The notes under the pieces: model-generated | The model's database searches: none | Seen by the model: the letters and a program-made list of their open reading frames with translations, nothing else | What the model was told of the DNA's origin: nothing | Shown here: positions 27,273-36,823 of the stretch, piece by piece | Numbering within the stretch: position 1 is the stretch's first letter | Layout of the letters: every line of letters begins with the position of its first letter | Program-made: the position numbers and the translations under genes | NCBI RefSeq assembly: GCF_001426865.1 | Contig: NZ_LMFO01000002.1 | Span: 1,470-65,469 of the forward strand | DNA length: 64,000 nucleotides | Direction of reading: 5' to 3' | DNA from: Paenibacillus sp. Root52 | GTDB taxonomy: Bacteria; Bacillota; Bacilli; Paenibacillales; Paenibacillaceae

Positions 27273-27752
27273 TTATGCTCGTGGAGCGTGGTCTGTGGAT
27301 GAGGCTTCGGTTGCCATACTGGTTTTCGCCATTCGGCCAGGAATCTGCCATGCGGATACGATCGCAAGACCAATAAACAACAGATCCATCGGTTCACCGA
27401 AATAGTCCGAGAACGTTTCAATAAACGCATTGACTATCTCCCCGTCAAATACCAATTGCATAAAACTTTCATCAAACATCTCGGATGCAAAATAAACCAC
27501 CGTCATGTATTTCCCTAATACAATGCCGACAAGCGCAAAAATGACCGCAATCACTTTATGTACTGTTGCAATCCGTTTGTTGGACAACAACACGACAGCA
27601 TAACCTGTAAGTGCCCCAATGAGAATTGCAATTAAACCTACCTCATATTCAGTCATTGCTGCGACTGCAGCCCATACGGCACCACCCACAATTGCCGCAA
27701 TTAACCCGCCGATAATCGGCATACCAATCTTGATTCCTTGCTTTTCTTCCAC
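27273..27752 (-). CDS. Small polytopic membrane protein of unknown function
   Basis: A 159-residue protein with four hydrophobic segments (about 8-32, 38-56, 62-85 and 118-136) and Gly/Ala-rich first helices. The second and third segments are joined by the short basic loop SNKRIATVHK. The GTG start at 27752 follows AGGAGGG by nine bases; a TTG at 27794 with a weaker site is the alternative. I do not recognise the family. It is monocistronic with a terminator some 240 bases downstream. Confidence 0.7.
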   Translation of the reverse strand: MEEKQGIKIGMPIIGGLIAAIVGGAVWAAVAAMTEYEVGLIAILIGALTGYAVVLLSNKRIATVHKVIAVIFALVGIVLGKYMTVVYFASEMFDESFMQLVFDGEIVNAFIETFSDYFGEPMDLLFIGLAIVSAWQIPGRMAKTSMATEASSTDHAPRA

Positions 27753-27971
27753 GATGTCTTTCCCTCCTGAGTCATGCTTAGGCTTATTTTCCAAAATTCA
27801 CCTAACTAATAAAACCACATTTTATTCGTTAATTCAACCATTTTCTATGATGATGAAGTTGTAAGCGATACCCACGCTAGCTCAATGGCGTGCATTTCAT
27901 GACCCTCGTAAAATCGTGCAATTCCCCGGGGGAACATCGTCAAACCTCAGCCACACAAACACAAAAAACAT
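27753..27971. other. Intergenic region between dck and the small membrane protein
   Basis: Nothing recognisable apart from the dck terminator at its right-hand end; it should hold the promoter for the gene ending at 27273. Confidence 0.4.
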
Positions 27972-28011
27972 AAAAAAAACTCCCCACTATTCAACATGAC
28001 ATAGAGAGAGT
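27972..28011 (-). terminator. Terminator of dgk-dck
   Basis: On the minus strand ACTCTCTCTAT pairs with ATAGTGGGGAGT using some G-T pairs and one bulge, and eight T follow. It lies about 70 bases after dck. Confidence 0.75.
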
Positions 28012-28081
28012 CCATTCCATTCTATTTAAACATGCTTTTCTTCTGCTAATTAAGCCTTAGAGCTTCAGCAAGCTGATATGC

Positions 28082-28738
28082 TTAACGCTGTGCTTCCTTC
28101 GCTGGTGTGATCACAGCCGCAATCTGTGCCAGAATCGCATCAACCGATGCCGAATCATGCACATCATATTCATCAATGTTCAAGCGCAATACCGGACAAG
28201 CTGTGAATTGATCAATCCATACGGAGTAGCGCTCATGCATATGCTCCCAATACGAGCGATCTGTCTGAATCTCCATCTCACGTCCACGCTCGGTAATCCG
28301 GTTTAGAATGGATGGCAAGCTGCCTTCCAGGTAGATCAGTACATCCGGGTGCGGGAAATATGGCGTCATGACCATAGCCTCGAACAAGCTGCTGTAGGTT
28401 TCGAAATCCGTTGCAGACATTGTACCTTGATCCGCGTGCATCTGTGCAAAGATCCCCGTATCTTCATAGATCGAACGATCCTGTACGAAGCCTCCACCCA
28501 TTTCAAAAATTTTCTTCTGCTCCTTAAAGCGTTCTGCCAAGAAGTAGATCTGCAGATGGAAGCTCCACCGTTCAAAATCATGATAAAACTTCTCCAGATA
28601 CGGATTATGATCCACCTGTTCCAGTGAGGTTTTGAAATTCAAACGCTCCGCAAGCGCTGCTGTCAGTGTGGATTTCCCCACACCAACCGTACCTGCAACG
28701 GTAATTAATGCATTGTTCGGAATGCCATAGTTATTCAT
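28082..28738 (-). CDS. dck: Deoxyadenosine/deoxycytidine kinase
   Basis: A 218-residue dNK-family salvage kinase in the cytoplasm that makes dAMP/dCMP. It has the P-loop GTVGVGKST near residue 15, the DHNPYLEKFYHDFERWSFHLQ-type substrate region, the ERF loop, QDRSIYEDTGIF and the lid arginines around NRITERGREME. It matches the B. subtilis dck (yaaF) product closely by eye. Its start overlaps the dgk stop by four bases (ATGA), so the two are translationally coupled. Confidence 0.95.
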   Translation of the reverse strand: MNNYGIPNNALITVAGTVGVGKSTLTAALAERLNFKTSLEQVDHNPYLEKFYHDFERWSFHLQIYFLAERFKEQKKIFEMGGGFVQDRSIYEDTGIFAQMHADQGTMSATDFETYSSLFEAMVMTPYFPHPDVLIYLEGSLPSILNRITERGREMEIQTDRSYWEHMHERYSVWIDQFTACPVLRLNIDEYDVHDSASVDAILAQIAAVITPAKEAQR

Positions 28739-29358
28739 GTGATATACTCCTTTACCTGATTAACGATCTGCCTGAAATGTTCTGGATGCTCTACAAAATC
28801 GAGTGCTTCTGCATCCACTTTAATAATGATCGGAGGATTAGGGCTGTCTGCTAAATAGGCCATGCCTGTTTTGTAATCAGCAATAAGCTGTTCCATATAC
28901 GCTGGATCCATGTCCTGCTCAAAAGATCTTCCTCGCTTGTTGATCCGATACATCAAGGTATCGAGCTCTGCCTCAATATACAGCACCAGATTAGGTTTCG
29001 GCAGGTCATCGGTTAACAAATGATAGATTTGACGATACTTGTCCCGCTTCGAGCCTTTCAAAGTGCGTTCGGCAAAAATCATATTTTTGTAGATATGATA
29101 ATCTGAAATGACGGGTGTATGCTGCTTCACATAGTGAGCGCCGGTGTCTTCCAATTGCTTAAATCGATTACATAGGAAAAACATCTCAAGCTGGAAGCTC
29201 CACTCATCTATATCCTGATAAAAGGAAGCCAGAAATGGATTCTCTTCTACGATCTCTTTCACTAGTGGAAGATTCAACTCCTGAGAAAGCATCGTTGCGA
29301 GCGTTGTTTTCCCAGCACCAATTGGACCCTCCACAGCAATAAACGGGGCTGATTTCAT
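28735..29358 (-). CDS. dgk: Deoxyguanosine kinase
   Basis: A 207-residue dNK-family kinase that salvages deoxyguanosine to dGMP. The P-loop GPIGAGKTT, EWSFQLEMFFLCNRFKQLE, SDYHIYKNMIFAERT and HLLTDDLPKPNLVLYI match B. subtilis dgk (yaaG), also 207 residues. GGAGG lies somewhat far from the ATG, with a second GGA nearer. First gene of dgk-dck, in the order dgk then dck. Confidence 0.95.
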   Translation of the reverse strand: MKSAPFIAVEGPIGAGKTTLATMLSQELNLPLVKEIVEENPFLASFYQDIDEWSFQLEMFFLCNRFKQLEDTGAHYVKQHTPVISDYHIYKNMIFAERTLKGSKRDKYRQIYHLLTDDLPKPNLVLYIEAELDTLMYRINKRGRSFEQDMDPAYMEQLIADYKTGMAYLADSPNPPIIIKVDAEALDFVEHPEHFRQIVNQVKEYIT

Positions 29359-29681
29359 CGTGTTCCTGTTCCTCCTCGTGCTTATGCGTGTTTCCGTTTC
29401 TCTATAGACCTCACCTATTGTATCACAGCTTCGTAGCGTCGAAGGCCAGTATTTTATGTATAAAATGAATATTATGCATATTCACGTAACAGAGCTAAAC
29501 ATTCATCGGATAAAAGACCTTATCCCCACTTTTGGAACTTTAAGTCTAAAGTTATATATTCAAATGATTTAATAAATGGTAAAATAACCCTATTACTATT
29601 ATTATAGCATTTAATTACAGTTACAAGACTATCGAGCCTACATACCACTACATATCATGATGCTCTAAGGAGAGAATTAGA
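29359..29681. promoter_or_regulatory. Divergent regulatory region with palindrome
   Basis: The 320 bases between dgk and the lipoprotein gene are AT-rich and hold the palindrome AACTTTA-AGTC-TAAAGTT at 29536-29553, a candidate operator. A single ACAGTTACA (29617-29625) resembles one LytTR half-site 57 bases before the lipoprotein start. No gene is seen. Confidence 0.4.
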
Positions 29682-30782
29682 TTGCTGAACAATATTCACC
29701 AATTCATGAAGACAACACGTTCGCTTCCACGTACGATAACGATCGCGGCTGCCCTGACCCTTACGCTAACCGGTTGTGCCACCCAAGCTAGTACCTCTAG
29801 CCCAGCACCTGTAACTACGGAAACAGCAACAAAGAACGAAGAAAAAAATCATGTTCTAGCTTCGACAAAGAATGAAGTTGAAATCACCGCCCCACTTGAG
29901 TGGAATACTTTTGACTATGCTGGGTTGCCAGCCCTGTTTACTGCAATGAACAAAAAAGGCGATGGAATGATTATGATCAATCGTTCAAGTCGAGCAGATA
30001 CAACGGCTGATGCATCTATTGAAGATTTTATGAAAAATTGGGAGGACGAGTTCTCCTTCGGTGAAGGCAGTACGTTTGAATCAAAACGGACAGGAAGTAT
30101 GACGATCGATACAGAAGAAGCCTATCTTACTGAAGGGACAATGACTTTGCCTGAAACGACAGGGCACTTTATCAGTGCTTCACTAGAGAAGGAGAATCAC
30201 TTCTATCGTCTACTCTTCTCCCTACAGCGTGAAATGAATGATGAAGATCGAGAATTGTTCAACCAGATAGCCCAATCGCTGCGAATTCTGGACGACCAAC
30301 CTACTGTAGTGGAGACCGCTCCAGCGTCTAGTTTTACTAAAGTGATCAAATCAGATGACGAGAAAACCTCGATCCGTGTTCCTTCTATTTGGCTCAGTGA
30401 ATTAAAAATGATTCCCGATGCCGATCTAGAAGCCACTTCGCCAAACGGTGAAGAATATATGATGCACCTGAAGCATTTGAAGTCTGAATTCGACCCAGGA
30501 ACAACACTGGATCAGTATTTCGACGCGTATATGGAATATGAGATGGAATTCCTGAGTGATATCGCGGAGTCAGATCTGTTGGCTGTAGAGATTGATGGCA
30601 GACCAGGTATTCAGCTTGAACTTCATGCCTCTGTGGACAAAGCCAAATACGGCTACTTATATACGATTCTTGAATATCCCGATCACTTTGCGGTCATTAG
30701 TTTCGCCGCGGCGAGCAGTCGATATGACCAAACGAAGGAAGCGTACATAGAATATACGGAGAGCTACCGCGAGGAGCAGTAA
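29682..30782 (+). CDS. Lipoprotein with two related domains, paralogue of 38034-39134
   Basis: A 366-residue exported lipoprotein. The lipobox LTGC is near residue 31 after a basic, hydrophobic leader, and a Thr/Ser/Glu linker follows. Two domains of about 150 residues (about 60-205 and 225-364) look alike: each opens with a PxxW segment, has an acidic middle and ends in a hydrophobic strand pattern like FYRLLFSL or FAVISFAA. TTG at 29682 follows AAGGAGAG by seven bases. The same length and layout are found in the product of 38034-39134. The family is unknown to me; the fold resembles DcrB/PsbP-like proteins. Confidence 0.75.
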   Translation: MLNNIHQFMKTTRSLPRTITIAAALTLTLTGCATQASTSSPAPVTTETATKNEEKNHVLASTKNEVEITAPLEWNTFDYAGLPALFTAMNKKGDGMIMINRSSRADTTADASIEDFMKNWEDEFSFGEGSTFESKRTGSMTIDTEEAYLTEGTMTLPETTGHFISASLEKENHFYRLLFSLQREMNDEDRELFNQIAQSLRILDDQPTVVETAPASSFTKVIKSDDEKTSIRVPSIWLSELKMIPDADLEATSPNGEEYMMHLKHLKSEFDPGTTLDQYFDAYMEYEMEFLSDIAESDLLAVEIDGRPGIQLELHASVDKAKYGYLYTILEYPDHFAVISFAAASSRYDQTKEAYIEYTESYREEQ

Positions 30783-30900
30783 GTAAGTTATTGCATTAAC
30801 AAATGAAGATTGACTTCCGTTTGTGATGCAAAGCAAAGCTTCTCCTTTACTTCTCCAGTGAACAGACTTTTTTGTTCCATACGCTGGAATTAGAAATAAG

Positions 30901-30952
30901 AATAACCTTCTTGTGATCTGACCTGACCTTAGGTAATCGTAAGAAGGTTATT
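30901..30952. terminator. Bidirectional terminator
   Basis: AATAACCTTCTT and AAGAAGGTTATT pair perfectly over 12 bases around 28 bases, between the convergent lipoprotein and response regulator genes. T-rich flanks occur on both sides. Confidence 0.82.
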
Positions 30953-30987
30953 TTGTGTGTTTCATATTGTGCTGTTGGGTTGTAACC

Positions 30988-31722
30988 TTATTTTGGGACA
31001 ATATCCTTCAGCCCTTTTAGAAACCGACTGGAGGCATAGCAGATTTGTCCATTAACCATTCGGATTTCCCGCTTAGCAATGTCAATTTCAGCGATATTAT
31101 CTTTGTTTACCACATAAGAATTGTGGCAGCGATAGAAGCGATTATCCATCTCAGGTAACGCCTTTAACTTCCCGTAGAATTCAACCTGACGATTGTGGGC
31201 ATGCAGGATGATTTTATGAAGTTGGGAGGAGGTTTCAAAAAACAGAATGTCATTGTACTCAATGCTGATAACCTTATCCCCCATCTTGGTTTGAAACAAT
31301 TTCCGATGATTATGCTTGTTTTGCATGTAGCGATGATACGCCGTATCAATGCAGTCAATAACCCGTTTCTGAATGTCGGTAAACTGATCTTTCGTAATAT
31401 AGTCCATCGCTTCCACTTTATATGTAAATGTCAGATACGTTAATTCTGGATGTGTGGTTATGAATACGATCGCGCCTTGCGTATCATATTGCCGAATCTC
31501 CGCGCCTAGCGCTATTCCACTCTTTTCTTCCTGTAGATCAACATCTAGAAAATATAAACCGGTTGTATCATTCTGCTGTAGATAATTAATAATGTCTTTG
31601 GAGTGTGCAGTAGAGATCACAACCTTCATGTCCAGATTCTCAATCATGATGTAATCGGACACATATTGGGTTAGACGTTTACGTTGCTCCTCGTCGTCCT
31701 CGCAGATAAAAATCTCTAACAT
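30988..31722 (-). CDS. LytTR-family response regulator (AgrA-like)
   Basis: A 244-residue regulator. The receiver (about 1-125) has the acidic ICEDDEEQ, the phosphorylated Asp in YFLDVDL and a lysine in YITKDQF. The LytTR DNA-binding domain (about 140-240) has VISIEYNDILFFETS, FYRCHNSYVVN and the C-terminal RFLKGLK. The start at 31722 follows AGGAG by nine bases. It is the last gene of the ABC/kinase unit and presumably binds the ACAGTTA repeats upstream of that unit. Confidence 0.92.
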   Translation of the reverse strand: MLEIFICEDDEEQRKRLTQYVSDYIMIENLDMKVVISTAHSKDIINYLQQNDTTGLYFLDVDLQEEKSGIALGAEIRQYDTQGAIVFITTHPELTYLTFTYKVEAMDYITKDQFTDIQKRVIDCIDTAYHRYMQNKHNHRKLFQTKMGDKVISIEYNDILFFETSSQLHKIILHAHNRQVEFYGKLKALPEMDNRFYRCHNSYVVNKDNIAEIDIAKREIRMVNGQICYASSRFLKGLKDIVPK

Positions 31723-31743
31723 ATGCCTCATCTCCTCTGTGCT

Positions 31744-33042
31744 TTAATTCTCGAACACTTCCAAGAGCTGAATAAACGTGCTCTCTCTACGCTGAGTGTC
31801 CAGTACAACTCCTTTATATTGCGCAACCATCTCTCTTAAATTGTTGAGTCCTAGCCCGCGATTATTACCTTTAGTTGAAAAGCCCTTCTCAAACAATTGG
31901 TACAACTCAGGTGTCTCTTCGCGGCAACTGTTGCTGACCACAATTAATGTACCAAGTTCTTGGCGAATCAACGCCATATGCACAGTTGGTGCCTCACAAT
32001 GAATTGCCTCTTCGATAGCATTATCCAGTAGAATTCCTACACAGCGGCATAATGGTACGGCATCCATATGGATACGTTCGATCGGCTCGGCAACTTCAAT
32101 GATGGCATCGATGTTAAGCTCCTGTGCCTTAATCATCTTTGCAGAGATAATGCCTTTTAGCTCTTGTACTTTTAGAAGATGTAAGGCTCCCAGTTTATAT
32201 GTATTGGACTGCATCCCTTGACTGATCGGCATAATTTTGTGTTCAAAATAGGCCTGTAATTGATCCATATTCTTATGACGAATGTATTCAGACATACTCA
32301 GAAGAATATTAATATAATCGTGCCTAAATTTCTGCATATCGGTATATAAATGTTCCAGATTCTCTGTGTATTCCGTTAATTGCTCGTACTGCTCCCGCTG
32401 GTTCTGCATAGCCGCTTCCCTCCTGACCGTTCGCGACAATATTACAAATACTCCAATCAGTAGGGCAAAATAAAACAGAAACAAAATACTATTAGCTTGG
32501 ATGTTATCGTCCGAGAAGCCTTGCCGCTCTCCAATCCATATATTGATGTAAAAAATGATTAAGGTAAAGATACAGACTACGCTAAATAATACACTGTATC
32601 TCTTCAAGATCAGTTTGCCTCTAAATCGTTTAACGAAGTAAAGCCCGGTAAGTAACATAGTCATGGATAACAATCCACTGCCTATTAAATTTACAACGGT
32701 TAGCATCAAACTCGAAGTGTTAGCATTCATTGAATGGTGAAACATGTTTATTTTGATGAGACCAAACAGATACTCACCTAATACTGATACGAGTACAGAA
32801 ATAACAGGGAAAATGATACTCCACAACATGTCTTTTGTTTTCCAATGTAAACACGCATAGAAATAGATTACGACGCCGAATATGGCGGATGCTCCAATCC
32901 AAGGAAACAGCATCATTCCAATCATAGTCCCACCCACCAAAAGCAAACCACAAAAACGTATATTCATCGTTCGAACTGACATGAAAGACAGAAATAAGAT
33001 AAGAAACAAGACTTGAACGATAATACCTAGTAAAACTTCCAT
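31744..33042 (-). CDS. AgrC-like sensor histidine kinase (second copy)
   Basis: A 432-residue HPK10-type kinase. About six membrane helices fill residues 1-205. The phospho-acceptor helix has FRHDYINILLSMSEYIRH and the GHKL ATPase has CVGILLDNAIEEAIHC and RGLGLNNLREM. From about residue 163 (YINIWIG) to the end it is nearly the same as the neighbour at 33066-34397, whereas the first 160 residues differ widely. Start follows GGAG by eight bases. It probably phosphorylates the LytTR regulator 20 bases downstream. In Agr systems such kinases sense peptides; none is encoded here. Confidence 0.9.
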   Translation of the reverse strand: MEVLLGIIVQVLFLILFLSFMSVRTMNIRFCGLLLVGGTMIGMMLFPWIGASAIFGVVIYFYACLHWKTKDMLWSIIFPVISVLVSVLGEYLFGLIKINMFHHSMNANTSSLMLTVVNLIGSGLLSMTMLLTGLYFVKRFRGKLILKRYSVLFSVVCIFTLIIFYINIWIGERQGFSDDNIQANSILFLFYFALLIGVFVILSRTVRREAAMQNQREQYEQLTEYTENLEHLYTDMQKFRHDYINILLSMSEYIRHKNMDQLQAYFEHKIMPISQGMQSNTYKLGALHLLKVQELKGIISAKMIKAQELNIDAIIEVAEPIERIHMDAVPLCRCVGILLDNAIEEAIHCEAPTVHMALIRQELGTLIVVSNSCREETPELYQLFEKGFSTKGNNRGLGLNNLREMVAQYKGVVLDTQRRESTFIQLLEVFEN

Positions 33043-33065
33043 TGGCTGCTCTCCTTATCTACACC

Positions 33066-34397
33066 TTAACCTATTCTGTCCTCAGTTCCTCTCACCGAAG
33101 AATCAAATACTTCCAATAGCTGAATAAACGTTCCCTCTTTACGCTGGGTATCCAATATAACTTGCTTGTATTGCGACACAATTTCTCTTAGATTGCTAAG
33201 GCCTAGACCACGATTACTGCCTTTGGTTGAAAAGCCCTTCTCAAACAATTGGTACAATTCAGGTGTCTCTTCGCGGCAACTGTTGCTGACCACAATTAAT
33301 GTGCCATGTTCTTGGCGAATCAACGCCATATGCACAGTTGGCGCCTCACAATGAATTGCCTCTTCAATGGCATTATCCAATAAGATTCCTACACAGCGGC
33401 ATAATGGCACGGCATCCATATGGATATGTTCGATTGGCTCAGTAACCTCAATAATAGCATCGATGTGAAGCTCCTGTGCCTTGATCATCTTCGCAGAGAT
33501 AATGCCTTTTAATTCTTGTACTTTTAGATGATGTAAGGCTCCCAGTTTATATGTATTGGACTGCATTCCTTGACTGATCGGCATAATTTTCTGCTCAAAA
33601 TAAGCTTGTAATTGATTCATATCCTTATGACGAATATATTCAGACATACTAAGAAGAATATTAATATAATCGTGCCTAAACTTTTGCATATCGGTGTATA
33701 AATGTTCTAGATTCTCTGTGTATTCCTTTAATTGCTCGTACTGTTCCCGCTGGTTCTGCATCGCTGCTTCCTTCATAATCGTTCGGCTTAATATCACAAA
33801 TACACCAATGAGTAAGGCAAAATAAAACAGGAACAAAATACTATTCGCTTGAATGTTATCATCGGAGAAACCTTGGCTTTGGCCGATCCATATATTGATG
33901 TAGAAAATTACAACAGTGAAGAAGGTCAGAATCGTAAGAAATAGACCATATCTTCTGAAAAATGCATCGTGGTTCTTCAGCTTCGTAAGCAGTATTCTGA
34001 CAAGTGCACTCAATAGAAATGTCATGATCATAATGCCTGTTACATAGATCACCGTATAGAACATATTCGTATGAATGGATGCACTCGAACCACCAAACAC
34101 ATTAATATTGATTATCCCGCACATATAATCACTGATGACCATGAAAATCAGCGTTATTGTTGGAAATAAAATACTGAGAAGGATCTTTCTCAGCTTAAAA
34201 TATAAACTGATGACCAAGAAGAATAAGACGACAAAACTACTTGCTGAGCCCATCACTCCAAACAGTGAGTAGCCAATGATGATTGAGCCAACGAACATAA
34301 AAGCAATCGAACTCTTGCTAAGTTGATGCTTCAACATGATCGGGATGGACAGGCTAAACGTTGCCATCTGTATGATAGCAGCCAAAAACAATAACAT
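33066..34397 (-). CDS. AgrC-like sensor histidine kinase (first copy)
   Basis: A 443-residue membrane kinase with about six helices up to residue 215, then the phospho-acceptor FRHDYINIL and the GHKL ATPase with LLDNAIEEAI and RGLGLSNLREI. By my alignment about 24 of roughly 268 residues differ from the next gene in the shared part. ATG at 34397 has AAGGA eight bases upstream; TTG at 34403 is too close to it. It follows the exporter genes after a 150-base gap without a terminator I can see. Confidence 0.9.
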   Translation of the reverse strand: MLLFLAAIIQMATFSLSIPIMLKHQLSKSSIAFMFVGSIIIGYSLFGVMGSASSFVVLFFLVISLYFKLRKILLSILFPTITLIFMVISDYMCGIININVFGGSSASIHTNMFYTVIYVTGIMIMTFLLSALVRILLTKLKNHDAFFRRYGLFLTILTFFTVVIFYINIWIGQSQGFSDDNIQANSILFLFYFALLIGVFVILSRTIMKEAAMQNQREQYEQLKEYTENLEHLYTDMQKFRHDYINILLSMSEYIRHKDMNQLQAYFEQKIMPISQGMQSNTYKLGALHHLKVQELKGIISAKMIKAQELHIDAIIEVTEPIEHIHMDAVPLCRCVGILLDNAIEEAIHCEAPTVHMALIRQEHGTLIVVSNSCREETPELYQLFEKGFSTKGSNRGLGLSNLREIVSQYKQVILDTQRKEGTFIQLLEVFDSSVRGTEDRIG

Positions 34398-34553
34398 AAT
34401 CAAAATCCTTCTTTCAACGTTATACTGAATCTCTCTATGTGATAATGACTATATGGAACAATATAACATTTATCAATGAAACAGACTATCTTACCTTCAT
34501 CAGTCTTTAACTGAGAATACGATAAGATAGCCTATTATAGAATTCCGAATCTA

Positions 34554-35660
34554 TTATATATCTTCTGTCCTCACTCTTGTCAGCAATAAGAAAATTATCG
34601 CAGCACAGGCGAACAGACTGATGATATGCACAGCAATCATACTACTGTTACCTGTAAAACCACTGAACATATCATTGTTCAGTTCAGTAATCCACTGCGT
34701 TGGCAGAATCCGCGCCAGCTTCTGCATACCTTCAGGCATAATTGAACTTGGCCATAAGGTACCTCCTAGCATCGCCAGAGGTAGCGATACAACAGTAATA
34801 AGCAACCGTCCCGTAGACATTTTGGATGTACGACTTATGAGTAGCAACCCAAGTCCTGCTGCAATCATGTTTAATAGTCCATAGGCTAGCACGAGCAACA
34901 GAAGTTCCCCCACAGATAGGGAAAGATCTATTTGGAAAACGCCTGTCATCAAGGCAACCATAAGTATAAATTGTCCCACACCAATCACCGCAAACACACT
35001 AACGGTCTGTAGATAGTAACTTAATTTGCTCCCCGCAGCCAGTAATAGGCGTTGGGTTGTTGTATGCACTTTATCACCTAGGAATAATAGTGTGTTCGTC
35101 ATCGTAAGAAACATAATAATAAACACGATCATATTAAATGAACTCGTCAAGACAACTGCATTAGGGTTTCCTAGAATCTTTTGTTCCACTTGAATTGGAG
35201 CGCTCGCTGCAGCGGCTTCTTGCATACTTGTGGTTAAAGATTGTTCGCTTGTTGTATTTTTGGCGAGTGTTTTCAACACAGAAAACACACTGTTCAGTTT
35301 AACCTGCAATGAATTCGAATTCACGCTTGGTTCATTCACATAGCTACTCACATTCAGTGTATCCGGATCAGCGGTGATATCCGCAATCGTTGGCGTAAAC
35401 ACGATACCCAGATTAGTACGATGATGAATGGCATCATCTGCGGATGAGGCCTGTGTAATGGTGACATTTTGCTTCTTCAGCATGTCTGATACGTATGAAT
35501 TCACCGTTGCGTCCTCTATATACATTGTAAGTGTAACCTTCGTCGCTTCCTCATACTGTGCAACTACCGAGTACGTAAATACAATGGGCAACAATAAAAT
35601 CAGGATAAACGTTAGCTTTCGTTTGAAAATACGCTTGAGATATAGTTCGAATACCCGCAC
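34554..35660 (-). CDS. ABC-2 type exporter permease (third gene of the exporter)
   Basis: A 368-residue ABC-2 permease. One N-terminal helix (about 15-32) is followed by a large extracellular domain (about 35-170), then five helices (about 175-360) with the family segment LLLLVLAYGLLNMIAAGLGLL. GTG at 35660 is one base past the previous stop and follows AGGTGG by nine bases. With 35662-36819 it should make a heterodimeric channel driven by the ATPase. The ATPase plus two-permease order recalls LnrLMN/NatAB-type exporters. Confidence 0.86.
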   Translation of the reverse strand: MRVFELYLKRIFKRKLTFILILLLPIVFTYSVVAQYEEATKVTLTMYIEDATVNSYVSDMLKKQNVTITQASSADDAIHHRTNLGIVFTPTIADITADPDTLNVSSYVNEPSVNSNSLQVKLNSVFSVLKTLAKNTTSEQSLTTSMQEAAAASAPIQVEQKILGNPNAVVLTSSFNMIVFIIMFLTMTNTLLFLGDKVHTTTQRLLLAAGSKLSYYLQTVSVFAVIGVGQFILMVALMTGVFQIDLSLSVGELLLLVLAYGLLNMIAAGLGLLLISRTSKMSTGRLLITVVSLPLAMLGGTLWPSSIMPEGMQKLARILPTQWITELNNDMFSGFTGNSSMIAVHIISLFACAAIIFLLLTRVRTEDI

Positions 35661-35661
35661 C

Positions 35662-36819
35662 TTATCGAACCACCTTTCTAGTCAGGGAGTACACCGAAAC
35701 GAGGACAAAACCCATTGCGGTAATAAGCGCTGTAAATACAGGCATCAGATCTATGACACCCTGCTGAATATAATCAAACATTGGACGTTGGAACACTTCA
35801 TTGATACTTAATGAACTCAACTCTCCCATATCCAGTTTAACGAATCCACCACCCACAAACGTCATCACTGGAATCAATACAGTAACTAGACCATCCACTT
35901 GCTTGATTCGACGGGCAATCACACCGAGCAGCAATCCCAGTGCATTGAAGAAGATTGCACCTGCAAGGATAATGAACAACACAAACATAATGCTGTTTCC
36001 ATAGCTAACATCGAAAAACAATTTGGCACATACGACGATGACTACCCCTTGCATGATGGATATCGTCACACCCGTCAGAAATTGTCCCATAATTAACGCT
36101 GTCTTGGAGATTGGAGTAACCAGATAACGATCCCCCAACGCTTCACTGTATTCTTCCTGTACAAAGTTCATCATGTTAGCCAGACCATATACCAGGATTA
36201 GAACGAGCATGGTCACACCGTAATAACTCATTGCTGAAATACTGGAGCCATTTGATGAGACAGATGCCTGATCGGTTTCTCCAGATGCAATTAACATATT
36301 GCTGTACTGATGAGAATAAACGATGTTCTGATTGTTTGCACTTGCGATTTCCATCGCCATATATCCATCCCCGTAGGCAGATAACGCCAAATCGGTTATA
36401 TTTACTTTTTCAATATGATTGTCTTTTCCATATACGGTGATGTTACCAATCTGATGTGCTTCATAGTCCAGCGTTAGATCACTAGGCAGATAGATATATT
36501 GTTCTACTTGACCAGACTCGAGCATCTCCATAGCCATCTCACTACTCGTCTGCATCTGGATATTGAACATCTCTTCATTCGCTGAACTAGTCAAGAAGGC
36601 AACTACATTTTTGCCGACCTCCCCATCATCTTCATTCACAACAACAGTAGAGATCTGGGGGATAAGAGAATGCTTCGCTTCCTGATCCTCTGACTGAAAT
36701 ACCCCTGACAATGCGTTTCCCAGAATCAGAATTAACAACAGGGGCAGCAGAATATAATTTACAAACACGACAGGGTTCTGAAGCTTGCGCTTCATACTGG
36801 TAGCAAATATCGTCCACAT
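35662..36819 (-). CDS. ABC-2 type exporter permease (second gene of the exporter)
   Basis: A 385-residue ABC-2 permease with the same plan: first helix near 22-40, extracellular domain about 45-200, and five helices after residue 205 containing YGLANMMNFVQEEYSEALGDR, a loop typical of this family. It begins four bases after the ATPase stop and ends one base before the next start, so all three are translated from one message. Substrate unknown; drug or envelope-active compound is inference from family. Confidence 0.87.
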   Translation of the reverse strand: MWTIFATSMKRKLQNPVVFVNYILLPLLLILILGNALSGVFQSEDQEAKHSLIPQISTVVVNEDDGEVGKNVVAFLTSSANEEMFNIQMQTSSEMAMEMLESGQVEQYIYLPSDLTLDYEAHQIGNITVYGKDNHIEKVNITDLALSAYGDGYMAMEIASANNQNIVYSHQYSNMLIASGETDQASVSSNGSSISAMSYYGVTMLVLILVYGLANMMNFVQEEYSEALGDRYLVTPISKTALIMGQFLTGVTISIMQGVVIVVCAKLFFDVSYGNSIMFVLFIILAGAIFFNALGLLLGVIARRIKQVDGLVTVLIPVMTFVGGGFVKLDMGELSSLSINEVFQRPMFDYIQQGVIDLMPVFTALITAMGFVLVSVYSLTRKVVR

Positions 36820-36823
36820 CGCT

